A DNA stretch of 64,000 nt from Thermoproteota archaeon. GTDB lineage: Archaea > Thermoproteota > Thermoprotei_A > Sulfolobales > NBVN01. Location of the stretch: NCBI GenBank assembly GCA_030550455.1, contig JAUQPH010000003.1:71134-135133 (forward strand), written 5' to 3'. The notes below the pieces were generated by a model. The model saw nothing but the letters and a program-made list of their open reading frames with translations. It had not been told where the DNA came from and made no database searches. A program made the position numbers and the translations under genes. Positions 42,276 to 52,720 of this stretch are shown one piece after another; the first letter of the stretch is position 1; each line of letters starts with the position of its first letter.

Positions 42276-42593
42276 GTGTCTTCACTACCAGGTTGGAGAG
42301 ACCTACCTCGCGGAGCTACTATAACAGAACCAGGCTCTTCCGTTAAGTATAAGACTGCGAGCTGGAGGGTCATGAGGCCTGTGATAGACCAGGAGAAGTG
42401 CATTAGGTGCAGGATCTGTTGGACTTACTGCCCTGAGCCAGCGATAATTGAGCTAGACGAGCCCTATACGACGAAAACAGGTAGAACATTTAAAGTTACA
42501 TACTCAATAGATTACGACTACTGTAAAGGTTGCGGTATATGCGCAGAAGAATGTCCCGTTAAGGCTATAACCATGGTTGAAGAGGTGAGGTAG
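42276..42593 (+). CDS. porD: 2-oxoacid (pyruvate):ferredoxin oxidoreductase, delta subunit
   Basis: A 105-residue ferredoxin-like subunit with two [4Fe-4S] motifs, CIRCRICWTYCP and CKGCGICAEECP. It passes electrons from the thiamine-bound intermediate to ferredoxin. It starts with GTG directly after porG and ends directly before porA. Confidence 0.94.
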   Translation: MSSLPGWRDLPRGATITEPGSSVKYKTASWRVMRPVIDQEKCIRCRICWTYCPEPAIIELDEPYTTKTGRTFKVTYSIDYDYCKGCGICAEECPVKAITMVEEVR

Positions 42594-43781
42594 TTGGGTA
42601 AGCTAGTACCTCTATCAGGAAACTATGCTGTCGCTTACGCAGCTAAAGCTGCTGACGTCGATGTAGTAGCCGCTTACCCTATAACACCTCAAACAGCCGT
42701 AGTAGAAAAGCTTGCTGAGTTTGTCGCAAACGGAGAACTCCATGCGGAGTTCCTTCACGTAGAGTCAGAACATTCCGCGCTATCAGCTGTAGTAGGGGCT
42801 TCAGCAACTGGTGCTAGAGTGTTTACGGCAACATCGGCTCAAGGGCTACTGCTCATGTATGAAATAATGCACATAGCCTCCACGATGAGATTGCCTATTG
42901 TAATGGGCATAGCTACTAGGGCCATATCGGCACCTATAAACATATGGTGCGACCATAGCGACTTTATGGCAGCAGCAGACACTGGCTGGATAATGTTCAT
43001 GGCTGTGAACGCTCAAGAAGCACACGACTTAGTGATTGCTGCGTATAGAATAGCTGAAGACCCTGATGTGCACTTACCGGTAGCTGTTGGTTACGATGGA
43101 TTCATAGTCTCACACACGATCGAACCAGTAAACATCATCGAAAAAGAAGAGGCACTAAGGTACGCCCCCAAGAGAGTTACTTGGTTCACACTTAACCCAG
43201 AGAAGCCAGTTACTATGGGGTCTTTAGCGTCTCCAGAGTGGTACTATGAGTTTAGAGTCCAGCTACAGAAGGCTCTCGAAAGCTCTGCTAAAGTTATTAC
43301 CACCGCCTTTAGAGAGTTCAAACAGCATTTCGGGAGAGAGTATAGAGAGGTAGACGGCTTCTATACAGACGATGCCGACGTTATCTTAGTGACTATGGGT
43401 AGCACTACCGGCACAGCCATATCTTACGCTGAAGAAGTAAGAAAAGCTGGGTTAAAGGTCGGCGTACTGAACGTCAGGCTCTTTAGACCGTTCCCGGAGA
43501 GAGAGGTATTGAAGCACATAGAAGAGGCTAAAGTTGTGGCTGTAATTGATAGAGCTCTCAACCCAGGGTCATCTTTCGTTGGACCTTTGTACTCTGATAT
43601 AGCGGTAACGGCATTTAAGAAGGGGCTAGACATACCGATAACTAACTACGTAACCGGTCTAGGAGGTAGAGCTGTGTTGAAGAGCCACCTAGATACTATC
43701 GTTAAACATGCCTACGGACTTATAGGAAAGAGAATGCGAGATATTGATACCCACTACGCTTTTGTCGGGGTGAGAGAATGA
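42594..43781 (+). CDS. porA: 2-oxoacid (pyruvate):ferredoxin oxidoreductase, alpha subunit
   Basis: A 395-residue subunit forming the pyrimidine-binding side of the active site. Motifs are [45 protein letters not shown] split at the loop, and [14 protein letters not shown]. It starts with TTG directly after porD and overlaps porB by 4 nt. The PITPQT motif is typical of pyruvate-type enzymes. Confidence 0.94.
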   Translation: MGKLVPLSGNYAVAYAAKAADVDVVAAYPITPQTAVVEKLAEFVANGELHAEFLHVESEHSALSAVVGASATGARVFTATSAQGLLLMYEIMHIASTMRLPIVMGIATRAISAPINIWCDHSDFMAAADTGWIMFMAVNAQEAHDLVIAAYRIAEDPDVHLPVAVGYDGFIVSHTIEPVNIIEKEEALRYAPKRVTWFTLNPEKPVTMGSLASPEWYYEFRVQLQKALESSAKVITTAFREFKQHFGREYREVDGFYTDDADVILVTMGSTTGTAISYAEEVRKAGLKVGVLNVRLFRPFPEREVLKHIEEAKVVAVIDRALNPGSSFVGPLYSDIAVTAFKKGLDIPITNYVTGLGGRAVLKSHLDTIVKHAYGLIGKRMRDIDTHYAFVGVRE

Positions 43782-44722
43782 GTACGTTCACCATAGCTTC
43801 AATACCTCGGGAAGAGCTCTTAGCACCCGGCCACAGAATGTGCCAAGGGTGTGGAGCAGCCATAGTGATGAGACACTTGTTGAAAGCTTTAGGCAAGAAC
43901 ATAATAGTAGCACACGCGACGGGTTGCGTCGAAGTTACAACAACGCTGTACCCTGAAACGGCTTGGAGAGTCCCGTGGATTCATGTAGCTTTCGAGAACG
44001 CTGCTGCCGTTGCCTCCGGCATCGAAGCAGCACTGAAGTCCTTGAAAAAGAAAGGCGTTCTCAGTTACGAAAAAAGGGTTAAAGTCGTAGCAATCGGTGG
44101 AGATGGTGGTACTGTCGACATAGGGCTACAAGCGCTCTCGGGCATGCTCGAAAGAGGCCATGACGTCCTCTACGTCCTATACGATAACGAGGCCTACATG
44201 AACACCGGTATCCAAAGAAGTGGTGCCACACCACTATATGCGTGGACAACCACAACTCCAGCAGGCTCTGTATGGCGCGGTGAGTGGAGAAGAAAGAAGG
44301 ACATAATCGGTATAGTGAAAGCTCACGGCGTACCGTACGTAGCTACGGTAAATTTCGCATATGTAACAGACTTTTACGCGAAGCTTAGAAAAGCTACTGA
44401 GATAGAGGGACCAACATTTATCCACGCATACTCACCATGCGTCCCCGGTTGGAGATACGAACCTCACCTAACCGTCAAAATAGCTAAATTAGCTGTACAG
44501 ACTGGCATATGGGTTAACTATGAAATCGAGAAAGGTACTTTCAGAGTAACTACTCCTGTACCAAAGCGTCTTCCCGTTGAAGAGTACCTAAAGGTTCAAG
44601 GAAGGTTTGCCCACCTTACTAAAGAAGAAGTTGAGACGATCCAAAAGTTAGTGGATGAGGATGTAGAGTACATAAACAAGCTAGCTGGAGCCACTGTCAT
44701 AGGTCCTGTAGAAAAGAAGTAG
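43778..44722 (+). CDS. porB: 2-oxoacid (pyruvate):ferredoxin oxidoreductase, beta subunit
   Basis: A 314-residue thiamine-pyrophosphate-binding subunit. It has the cluster-binding MCQGCGAA and later Cys residues, [21 protein letters not shown], and the TPP motif [13 protein letters not shown] followed by [15 protein letters not shown]. This MNTG..RSG context is usual for pyruvate-specific enzymes, so acetyl-CoA formation from pyruvate is the likely role, although the substrate has not been proven. Confidence 0.94.
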   Translation: MSTFTIASIPREELLAPGHRMCQGCGAAIVMRHLLKALGKNIIVAHATGCVEVTTTLYPETAWRVPWIHVAFENAAAVASGIEAALKSLKKKGVLSYEKRVKVVAIGGDGGTVDIGLQALSGMLERGHDVLYVLYDNEAYMNTGIQRSGATPLYAWTTTTPAGSVWRGEWRRKKDIIGIVKAHGVPYVATVNFAYVTDFYAKLRKATEIEGPTFIHAYSPCVPGWRYEPHLTVKIAKLAVQTGIWVNYEIEKGTFRVTTPVPKRLPVEEYLKVQGRFAHLTKEEVETIQKLVDEDVEYINKLAGATVIGPVEKK

Positions 44723-44876
44723 TCAAGTCACTGAAGCACTTATTTTCTCCCTTGATACTCTCTAAAACGTCTATACACTTAGAGTTGACAGCTGTTTGGT
44801 GTGAAAGGTTTTTAAGTTTGTAGGATTTCTCGAGGACTAGATGCGGGCCTCGTGCCGTTGGGCTCAAAGGGTCTAT
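44723..44876. other. Short gap with possible insertion-sequence scrap
   Basis: A 155-nt gap between convergent genes. GTGCCGTTGGGCTC at 44850-44863 resembles a block at 3159-3172 (GTGCCGTCGGGCTC). Nothing else was recognised. Confidence 0.25.
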
Positions 44877-45668
44877 CTACAGGAAGCGGCTCGCGCTATA
44901 GCTATTCAAGGTTTTTATTATTCTTGCGTAATATTTTCGGACTAATTCGTTGCTTACTCTTGAGGCCGTGTCACCAGCAAGCTCTATCTCAAGTACCTCA
45001 GATCTCGCATCACTCACTATATCAACTACAGAGCCATCTCTTTTAACGACGACTGTCGGAGTAGAACGGTCCTTAACGTATCCACCGACCACTATGACGT
45101 TCACTGAGTTTTCGTAAGCTCTCATACGAGCTGCTAAAACGACTAGATCTGGGTCTACTTCAGTAATTGGGGGGACTACGCTGATCAAGGTAGTAGACCC
45201 AGATTCAACACAGTATCTTGCTACCTCTGGGTGAAATATATCATCGTACACGAGAAAACATATGTTCGTCCCGCGAACAACCACAGTTGGAGATTTAGGA
45301 ACGTATCCTTTGAAGTCCTCGCCTAATCTCATGAATTTTCTCGAGACCTCGGTGCCGGACGCTGCTTCAACTATAGACAGGTAGGTGTTTTCTCCATACC
45401 TCATTACTACCGGACCCACATAAGTTCTCTCAGAGGTAACTACGGCAGAAACTTTGTTCATCAGCACCCTAACTGCTCTCTTGTACGAGCCGTAGCTCTT
45501 CCTACCTACCAAGAGGTCTTTCAGTGGTTTTAGAGGTAGCAACAGCATGGAGATACCGGATGGACCCGCTTCAGTAGCTAGTCTATAAACTTCCCTTATG
45601 AACTCCTTAGTTCCGACCCCAAGGTTCAGTCTATATACTGTTAAAACTACCGGCTCCCGTGTTTCCAA
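44877..45668 (-). CDS. Nitrilase-superfamily-like protein lacking the catalytic cysteine
   Basis: A 263-residue protein with the general layout of a carbon-nitrogen hydrolase. The segment corresponding to the active-site loop, NICFLVYDDIFHPEVARY, has the family's Y-D-x-x-x-P-E context, but Val occupies the usual Cys position. A Lys/Glu pair is also not clear. It is therefore probably a non-catalytic or divergent member. Its start lies inside the 3' end of the reverse gyrase gene (38-nt overlap), so it is cotranscribed and coupled to it. Confidence 0.6.
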   Translation of the reverse strand: METREPVVLTVYRLNLGVGTKEFIREVYRLATEAGPSGISMLLLPLKPLKDLLVGRKSYGSYKRAVRVLMNKVSAVVTSERTYVGPVVMRYGENTYLSIVEAASGTEVSRKFMRLGEDFKGYVPKSPTVVVRGTNICFLVYDDIFHPEVARYCVESGSTTLISVVPPITEVDPDLVVLAARMRAYENSVNVIVVGGYVKDRSTPTVVVKRDGSVVDIVSDARSEVLEIELAGDTASRVSNELVRKYYARIIKTLNSYSASRFL

Positions 45669-48600
45669 CTCTCACCAACCCCAACTCGATCAGGTCATTA
45701 TACAGCATCGCCACTACTCTTTCGTAGTCATCTAAACCTTGCTCTATTAGATCCATCTTCTTCTCCAGAGCTCTAGTTCTTTCTTCATTAACAAGGCTTT
45801 CAAATCTACTCATTAAGTATTTATATACTTCAACACCGAGGTGTCTCGGAATTACGTAACCAACGCCCTTAGTCCTAATAGCGTAACCCCTCTTTAGTAT
45901 TGTCTCAATTATCTTTGAGTATGTACTGGGTCTACCAATTCCAGACTCCTTCATTTTTCGCACTAAGGACGACTCGGTGTGAGGCATGACCTCGCTTCTA
46001 TAGAAAAGTCTTATACGTGCTGCTCTATAAACACCTGGAGCTACGGGTTTTCTGACTCGAACTCTCCTATCATACTTAAGGAAGCCTTCACTAATGATAT
46101 TCGCATAGATCGTTATGACGTTCGGACCAAATTCAGCAACCTGCCCATTCTTGAGCCTCACGACCACTCTATACCTAATCTGCGAAGCAACTACTTCAGC
46201 TTCTACAGACTGAGACGCAATAAACCTCCTAAAGATAGCGTCATATACTAGATAGTGTATTTTCTGTAGCTTAATTACCGGCTCGATCACACCTTCCTCT
46301 ATAAGCCTCCTCAAAGTCTCAGCATCTATAGGTCTAGTGGGACGGATCGCTTCGTGAGCACCACCCTCGCCCCAAGTTCTAGGTCTAAATACACGCTTGT
46401 AGCTCTCTCCCTCAACCTGCTTTAAATAGTCTTCGGCTATCCTTATCCCAACGTCTGAAACCCTGGTGCTATCAGTCCTGTGATAGGTAATAAACCCTGC
46501 CTCAAATAGGTCTTGAAGTACCTGCATCGACCGTACTACAGGTATACCATATCTTGAGCTCAACTCCGAGAGTATAGAGTCTGTAGTGAAAGGTGGCTCA
46601 GGCATTAACTTAACGGTATGGTCTTTCACGTCTTCGATAACTACTTCAACTGAGTCTAGGTCATTGAGCCTGATCTTCTTAAACTCTTCGGGCAAGTCGG
46701 CAGAGAATTCCGTATCAATTCCCTCAATGTGAACTGATATAGCCTTTCTCCTAGTCTCAGAGTGCTTCTTTGCGGCAGCTATTATCCACCCCAATACAGG
46801 TGTCTGAACTCTACCTGCAGAAAGGTTTCTGTATACTGAGGGGTGCTCCGAACAGAGAGCTTGGTACCTCTTGCCAATAGTATTGGACAGCTGTGGGACC
46901 ACCTCTCGGCAAAAGACTGGCCAAAAGTCTTCTTGAAGTAACTTAGAGAGTGAAAAACCTATCCACCTATCTTCTATTCGCCTCACTAGTTGAGCTTTAA
47001 CTAGGTTTACATTGACGTCGCGAGGATTGCTGATGGAGTCCACTAAAGCCCTTCTTGTTACCTCATGAAACTCTACTCTCTTAACGTTGCTGTTGATGGG
47101 AGTAATCGCACTAACTAAATCATAAGCTATTTTCTCTCCTTCTGTATCAGGGTCTGTTCCAACTAAAACCTCGTCTACCTCCATCGCCACATCTCTAATA
47201 GCTGATACTATACTCGCAGAGTCTACTACACGTGGTGAACCACAGTACGGACAGACATCGGGTTTAGCTGTTTCGTCTGTAAACTGCTTACCACACGATT
47301 GACACTTCTTTATGGTAGTGTATAGTGGGACATACTTTCCCTTCTTGAGCATAACCCCGAATAGCTCAACCCAATCACCAACACCCTTAGTCAGGTCACC
47401 TGTGTTAGTGACGAGCTCGTATACGTGCCCACCGGACGACGTTATGAGTATGGTCTGATTGCCGAGGCTTACCTCATACACTCTCAACCTCCCGTAATCC
47501 TTAGCACTCGGTCTGCCGAAGAACTTCGCTATAGTCCTCGCCTTGTTTGGAGACTCAACAACCAATAGCGATGTCTTGAATTCTAGTCCTCTGAGCTTCG
47601 ATAGCTCATCCTTAGTTATAGTTCCCTCACGGATCTTTCTAATAAGTTCTCTGTCTCTGTCTACCTCCTTTAAGATCTCGGGAAGCTTGGAGACGATGTC
47701 GGAGTATCTCACAAACCTGAAGTCGTCAATAACGAAAGAGAGCCTCCTCTCTAGCCCTCTCAAAAGCCTTAAGTCGTCAACTATGACTACCGATACGCCC
47801 CTGCTTATTCCTCCTAAGTAGAGCCTTGACGTCCTCCCACTTGCTTGTATGTACGTTGGTGAATCAGGTATGAGCACGTAAAGCTCGCCTTTTTCTTCTA
47901 CAACCGTGACTTCTGGGTTCTGTACTAGTGAGCCTAGCGTATCCGGGTCCTTCAGTAAGTCTTTAACTAATCCGAGAGCTTCCGCAAAAACCTTCTCAAT
48001 AGCTGTCTCCGGTTCTCTAACACCTCTCGCTATTTCTCTAAATCTCTCGAGTACGAAGACCCCCGCCCTCCTAACGGCTCTAACTAACTTAGTAAGATAC
48101 AGTTCCAACTTATCACGCATTTCCTCCGATTTAACTGAGTCCACTAAAAGCGGTAGTAACCTCATTACGTCGGAAGCGTCGAGTCTATCTACCCGCAGGC
48201 TGACCTTATGTCTTGGAACACCAACAAAAACAGCGAACCTAATGTGCTCCGGTAGGTCTATCCCCCTTACTAGTACTCCATAGTAAGTCGCTACACCAAC
48301 AAGAACATCGACCTCACCGGAAGTAAACGAGTCTAGCGCACTTGTTTTCTTGCTGTGTACGGCTTCGGCCCTAACCCCTCTAGATCTCAGAAAACCGGCT
48401 AAGTAGTCAGCATACTCTATACCTCGGTCGACGGGAACATAAACAAGCCCACCTTTCCCTAAGCGCTCCACGAGTTCGAGTACCGCATCTTCAAGACTTG
48501 TCGAAGGAACGAAGTACGCATCCACAATATTTCGTATAAGCTCTGGGCGAGCACCGACGTCGAACCCCAGTAGTTCCTTAAAGAGCCTAGATCTAGAGCC

Positions 48601-49497
48601 CCTAGGCGAGCCCGTGGCTGAAGATATAACTAAGACAGAGTTAATGCTCCTTGCTCTCTCTCTAAGGTAGCTTTCCAGATCTCTTACCTTACTAACTAAG
48701 TCCTCACTAGAACCTCTATAAACTAGCTCCCTTCTTAGCTTAATAAGCTCTAAACCTCTATCGATGTCATCTTTAGAGAAACCCATAAGGACCAAGATCA
48801 TCTCGATCGCCTTAGAACCGCGCATGACGGCATCTACGTCATCAACAAAGATGTAAGTAAACCTGAGGTTCTTCAACTTATCGAAGTTCTTCATGAGATA
48901 CCTTGACGTCGTGATCAATATGTCGAACTCACCTCTTTGAACTATGTCTTCCCTCCTCGCTCTTTCGGACTTACTCAGCTTAGAGTGTATCGAAACGACT
49001 ATCGCTGTAAATCCGATTTTGTTAAGAAACTTCTCTATGTTTTTCTCGGCCTGCATAACTAGGAGAGTCGTCGGCACAATGACATAGCTCTTGCCGCCCT
49101 TCATGGCAAAGTATACAGCCGAAAGAAGACCCACAGTCGTTTTACCAACTCCGGTAGGTGCGAGCATGGCAAACGACGATTTCTTACTTAAGCGCTTAAG
49201 CCACAGCTTTTGGATACCCCAGGGTTCACTACCTAGAGCATTAACGAAAACCTTAAGCAGCTCCTCATAAGCTCTTTGTGTCTCCTCTAGTTTCTTATAG
49301 TTTTTAGCTGTACCGAGACTCCTCATTGCGGCAAATAGAGAGTCGTAACCTACTCCGAGGGCACCTTGCGGCAAACACCTATTGCATGGTAAGCCCATGA
49401 GGAGCCTTCGATCGCTAATCACACCTCCGCAGTTGGGACAAGTCCTTAGGTAAACAGCCAGTGAGGCTTCCTCGAGCTCTTCCCTAACTATGACCAC
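45631..49497 (-). CDS. rgy: Reverse gyrase
   Basis: A 1288-residue ATP-dependent enzyme that introduces positive supercoils, the only protein strictly typical of hyperthermophiles. The N-terminal zinc finger uses Cys20, 23, 38 and 41. The SF2 helicase part has Walker A APTGVGKTT at about 113-121 and a DDVD box in FVDDVDAVMRGSK. The topoisomerase IA part starts at LLVVESPNKARTIAKFFG, has a second zinc finger (CQSCGKQF; CPYCGSP), an acidic DPDTEGEK site and the catalytic Tyr in GFITYHRTDSTRVSD. It has no intein and is full length. The GTG start is probably leaderless. Confidence 0.97.
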   Translation of the reverse strand: MVIVREELEEASLAVYLRTCPNCGGVISDRRLLMGLPCNRCLPQGALGVGYDSLFAAMRSLGTAKNYKKLEETQRAYEELLKVFVNALGSEPWGIQKLWLKRLSKKSSFAMLAPTGVGKTTVGLLSAVYFAMKGGKSYVIVPTTLLVMQAEKNIEKFLNKIGFTAIVVSIHSKLSKSERARREDIVQRGEFDILITTSRYLMKNFDKLKNLRFTYIFVDDVDAVMRGSKAIEMILVLMGFSKDDIDRGLELIKLRRELVYRGSSEDLVSKVRDLESYLRERARSINSVLVISSATGSPRGSRSRLFKELLGFDVGARPELIRNIVDAYFVPSTSLEDAVLELVERLGKGGLVYVPVDRGIEYADYLAGFLRSRGVRAEAVHSKKTSALDSFTSGEVDVLVGVATYYGVLVRGIDLPEHIRFAVFVGVPRHKVSLRVDRLDASDVMRLLPLLVDSVKSEEMRDKLELYLTKLVRAVRRAGVFVLERFREIARGVREPETAIEKVFAEALGLVKDLLKDPDTLGSLVQNPEVTVVEEKGELYVLIPDSPTYIQASGRTSRLYLGGISRGVSVVIVDDLRLLRGLERRLSFVIDDFRFVRYSDIVSKLPEILKEVDRDRELIRKIREGTITKDELSKLRGLEFKTSLLVVESPNKARTIAKFFGRPSAKDYGRLRVYEVSLGNQTILITSSGGHVYELVTNTGDLTKGVGDWVELFGVMLKKGKYVPLYTTIKKCQSCGKQFTDETAKPDVCPYCGSPRVVDSASIVSAIRDVAMEVDEVLVGTDPDTEGEKIAYDLVSAITPINSNVKRVEFHEVTRRALVDSISNPRDVNVNLVKAQLVRRIEDRWIGFSLSKLLQEDFWPVFCREVVPQLSNTIGKRYQALCSEHPSVYRNLSAGRVQTPVLGWIIAAAKKHSETRRKAISVHIEGIDTEFSADLPEEFKKIRLNDLDSVEVVIEDVKDHTVKLMPEPPFTTDSILSELSSRYGIPVVRSMQVLQDLFEAGFITYHRTDSTRVSDVGIRIAEDYLKQVEGESYKRVFRPRTWGEGGAHEAIRPTRPIDAETLRRLIEEGVIEPVIKLQKIHYLVYDAIFRRFIASQSVEAEVVASQIRYRVVVRLKNGQVAEFGPNVITIYANIISEGFLKYDRRVRVRKPVAPGVYRAARIRLFYRSEVMPHTESSLVRKMKESGIGRPSTYSKIIETILKRGYAIRTKGVGYVIPRHLGVEVYKYLMSRFESLVNEERTRALEKKMDLIEQGLDDYERVVAMLYNDLIELGLVRVGNTGAGSFNSI

Positions 49498-49690
49498 CCC
49501 TGCTTAATCACTTTGTCGCTCTCTACATAACTCTTAACCCGCTTGAATACTTAAAAACTTAAATTACCCAAACCTGCCTTCAACCTTCGAGCTCAGACAC
49601 AACACTAAGAGACTTAAAAGAAGTGTGGATGCTGAGTCTTTAGCCTTAGATTTGCTTGCGAGGTTAACAACCGAGCTCTAGTCGTTGACT

Positions 49691-50641
49691 TCAGTCTTTT
49701 AGCTGTTCAGATGAGTCAATAAGGTACGCTGCTATTAGTGGAAGCAATACAGTCGCATCACCGTAGACCGTAACATGCTTACCTCTAGCGCTTATCTTTC
49801 CCCACGAGACTGCCTCCCTAGTTCTAGCTCCACTTAAAGATCCATCCCACTCTACTGCTGTTGTTATATAGACAGCGTAGTCTAGCCCGCCTTTGAACTG
49901 GTTCCACCATATAGTATGGTGCTTGCTTATGCCACCACCTACTACCAGCGCTAAGCTCTTCTTTGAAGTGAAAACTATGTCGGAAAGCTCCTTCATGTCC
50001 CTAAATATGTCTAACTTGATTCCCCCAAACTGGGAGAACATGAAGAGATTAGTACCAAAGGCACCGTCAGTAATGCCCGGAACATATACTCCTGCCCCAG
50101 CTCTAAATGCTGCCCCTAAGATGGAGTTAGGGTCGTTTCTGAGGTCTCTACCTACCTCTAGCAGGATTTCTCTCACTCCCCAGAACTGTTTAACTTCAGC
50201 TAACCTACTGACTAAGCCCTTTACGTACGACTCTATGATCACTCCATAGCTCTCCTTGGGTATTAGGACATTACCAAGCCTGTGTATACCTCTCTCAGAT
50301 AGTTCAACATCGTCTAAGTCGAAATCACCCCTATAGTACACACCACCCAAACTCCTAGCAATGTCGTGATCTACAGCTCCACAGGTAGTTATAACTATAT
50401 TAAACAACCCTAAGTCGATAAGTTGTGCTATTATACCCCTCAGACCTGTCGCCACGAGATTGCCGGTGAACGCCAAAAATCTCGCATCTGATTCTTTAAG
50501 TCCCTCACCGAGCACTTCAGCAGCTACAGCGAGATATCCGGCTGTGAAACCGTGGATGCTCTTATATGCTTCAAAGAGATCTTTAATGTTCGCTCCCTTC
50601 TTAATTCTTACATCTTTCACTGGAATAAGTTCCTTATCCAT
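49691..50641 (-). CDS. dys: Deoxyhypusine synthase
   Basis: A 316-residue enzyme that transfers the aminobutyl group of spermidine to a lysine of translation factor aIF5A. Motifs include AFTGNLVATGLRGIIAQLID, ITTCGAVDHDIARSLGG, and the C-terminal active site TTAVEWDGSLSGARTREAVSWGKI with the catalytic Lys. Typical length. The aIF5A gene is not in the window. Confidence 0.95.
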   Translation of the reverse strand: MDKELIPVKDVRIKKGANIKDLFEAYKSIHGFTAGYLAVAAEVLGEGLKESDARFLAFTGNLVATGLRGIIAQLIDLGLFNIVITTCGAVDHDIARSLGGVYYRGDFDLDDVELSERGIHRLGNVLIPKESYGVIIESYVKGLVSRLAEVKQFWGVREILLEVGRDLRNDPNSILGAAFRAGAGVYVPGITDGAFGTNLFMFSQFGGIKLDIFRDMKELSDIVFTSKKSLALVVGGGISKHHTIWWNQFKGGLDYAVYITTAVEWDGSLSGARTREAVSWGKISARGKHVTVYGDATVLLPLIAAYLIDSSEQLKD

Positions 50642-50748
50642 GTCCTGAAATCACCTTACCGGAAATGTCGTAGGCTTCTCTAGCGAGTTTGGATGCGGGC
50701 ATATTCTCAAGAGTTTAACCGACTTCTTCTTTATGTAGAAACAGATGC

Positions 50749-52041
50749 TCATGGCTTCCACGCAACAGCTAGATCTCTTAAAGAGTCTACACTAAATGTT
50801 CTTTGAGTTCCTGATTTCAGCTGCTTTACAGTTACACTCCTACTCGCCACCTCCGATTCACCAACAATTGCTACATAATCGTACCCAGCTTTTACCGCCT
50901 GACTTAGCAGGTCCGATAGCCTATGTTTTGATGAATATCTCACATCGGTCACGAAACCGTTCTCCCGCAACATACTTGATACTTCATCGATGTATACGAC
51001 ATTCGACACTAAGGATACGAGCATGACTCTAGGTCTAAGTCTTGCAAGGTTTTCTAGGGCTTTTTCAGACTCTAGTGCTAGTATGGTTCTCTCTACACCA
51101 AGAGAAAACCCCGTGGCGGGAACTCCAACACCTCCCAGTATCTTAGAAAGAGTATCATACCTACCTCCACCTCCAATACTGAGATTAAAGTTTGGTACAC
51201 TGACCTCGAATATTGTCCCAGTATAGTACGCTAACCCCCTAACCAACCTAAAGTCTACGTAAGCCTTAATACCAAGGCTTAAAAGAGCTTCAAAGAGCTC
51301 TAATAGCCTACTAACTCCCGAATCAACAACATCTTGAGGTAACTCGATTTTACTTAACTCAGACTTTAATTCGTCGGGCGTTAAAGCCTTAGTTTCCAGC
51401 AGCTTCCTGAGGGTCGAAGCCCCCGAGTTAGTGTAGCCGCTAATTAACGAAAGAGCACTATCTATTTCACCCTTGTCTATTAGGTGTAGAACCTCGTCCT
51501 GGTAGTCTTCAGGCACTCCCCACTTCATCAGTAGCCCTCTAATTATCGATATATCGTTTACCCTGAATACGTAATTAGAGAGTCCTATAGCTCTATAGAA
51601 ATCTCTTATCAGCTGAAATAGCTCTATGTCGGCGTATACTCGAGGCTCTCCTATATACTCAACGCCGACTTGGTAGAACTCCCTATATCTACCGAACTGA
51701 GGTTCGTCATATCTGAAAACTTGCCCATAATAATACAGCTTAATGGGCTTCGGCTTGGCAGTCATGTGCTTTAGGTATGCTCTAACTATGCTGGCAGTAA
51801 ACTCAGGCCTCAAGCACACGGTCCTACCGGCCTTGTCTTGAAATACGTACATAGTCTTGCTTATCCCCGGGCCGGACTTGGCTTCGTAGACCTCGAAGTG
51901 CTCTATGGTTGGAACTATAACGAACCTATAACCGTACAATTCAGCTAACTCCGAGAACTTCATTATGAGCTGCTGGTAGTACTCTGAGAAAGGTGGGAGT
52001 ATGTCCCTAGTTCCTCTAGCCGGCTCAAGAGGAACTTTCAT
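50749..52041 (-). CDS. hisS: Histidyl-tRNA synthetase
   Basis: A 430-residue class II synthetase. Motif 1 is near RGTRDILPPFSEYYQQL; motif 2 is RPEFTASIVRAYLKH and FRYDEPQFGRYREFYQVGVE; the histidine-A motif is LVRGLAYYTGTIFEV; motif 3 is GGGGRYDTL with GFSLGVERT. The anticodon-binding domain is at the C-terminus. Its start overlaps the end of the splicing endonuclease subunit gene by 17 nt, so the two are coupled. Confidence 0.96.
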   Translation of the reverse strand: MKVPLEPARGTRDILPPFSEYYQQLIMKFSELAELYGYRFVIVPTIEHFEVYEAKSGPGISKTMYVFQDKAGRTVCLRPEFTASIVRAYLKHMTAKPKPIKLYYYGQVFRYDEPQFGRYREFYQVGVEYIGEPRVYADIELFQLIRDFYRAIGLSNYVFRVNDISIIRGLLMKWGVPEDYQDEVLHLIDKGEIDSALSLISGYTNSGASTLRKLLETKALTPDELKSELSKIELPQDVVDSGVSRLLELFEALLSLGIKAYVDFRLVRGLAYYTGTIFEVSVPNFNLSIGGGGRYDTLSKILGGVGVPATGFSLGVERTILALESEKALENLARLRPRVMLVSLVSNVVYIDEVSSMLRENGFVTDVRYSSKHRLSDLLSQAVKAGYDYVAIVGESEVASRSVTVKQLKSGTQRTFSVDSLRDLAVAWKP

Positions 52042-52597
52042 CTAGATACACCCTGCTTAGATCTTGAGCCCGAGACAGGCTAGCAGAGTAGTAGGTTACA
52101 TCACCGTGCGCATCTACTATGGCTATTACAGGGGTAAACTCACGCATTATAGCTGACTTAACCCATTCAACAATTTTTGAGGCCTGTATCAAGGTGTTCT
52201 CCTCAAGCACTAAGACTAGAACCTTCTCGCTACCCTTAGTGTAAAACAGCTCCCGAGGTGAAAAGCCGGACTTCGCCCTCCTACCCCTCTCCCTCAGGTC
52301 CAGTAGTACAGTAAACTTAGACCAAGCGTAGTCCATTTGTGGAAAACGAGAGTATAGTGACGCAAGATCGGTTTTTCTGTTCTCGATAAGTACTTCGCAG
52401 AAGTCTTTATAAACTAGGTACGTTATTTCGGCGATATCAAGAAAGTACTTGTTCTTTTCAGCAACCCATCCAAGACCTAATTCTCGCACTACTCCATCCT
52501 TATCCTCAACAAGAACCCTCCAGTCTTCAATCCCGACTACCTGGACCGAAGGTTTTACTAAGGTGCGTACGTGCACCACCTCTAGGCGTACATACAC
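52025..52597 (-). CDS. tRNA-splicing endonuclease, probable structural (beta) subunit
   Basis: A 190-residue EndA-family protein. The N-terminal domain (LSLVEALYL-type region seen as LDIAEITYLVYKDF) and the C-terminal endonuclease fold (VLLDLRERGRRAKSGFSPRELFYTKG; PVIAIVDAHGDVTYYSAS) are recognisable. In the catalytic subunit a Tyr-His-Lys triad is expected. Here the His-containing strand reads EKVLVLVLEE, without His, and the final Lys is not evident. It is therefore the non-catalytic partner of a heterotetramer, as in crenarchaea, with the catalytic subunit encoded elsewhere. It is coupled to hisS. Confidence 0.72.
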   Translation of the reverse strand: MYVRLEVVHVRTLVKPSVQVVGIEDWRVLVEDKDGVVRELGLGWVAEKNKYFLDIAEITYLVYKDFCEVLIENRKTDLASLYSRFPQMDYAWSKFTVLLDLRERGRRAKSGFSPRELFYTKGSEKVLVLVLEENTLIQASKIVEWVKSAIMREFTPVIAIVDAHGDVTYYSASLSRAQDLSRVYLDESSS

Positions 52598-52720
52598 TAT
52601 AGTGAAATTAAACTAATTAGCACTTAAAAGTTTCGCACATTCTTACCTAGAAATAGAGAAGCACGCTTCAGTGTAAAGCTTTATAAGCGTGTATAATAAG
52701 ATACGTTGAGGTAGAATTAC

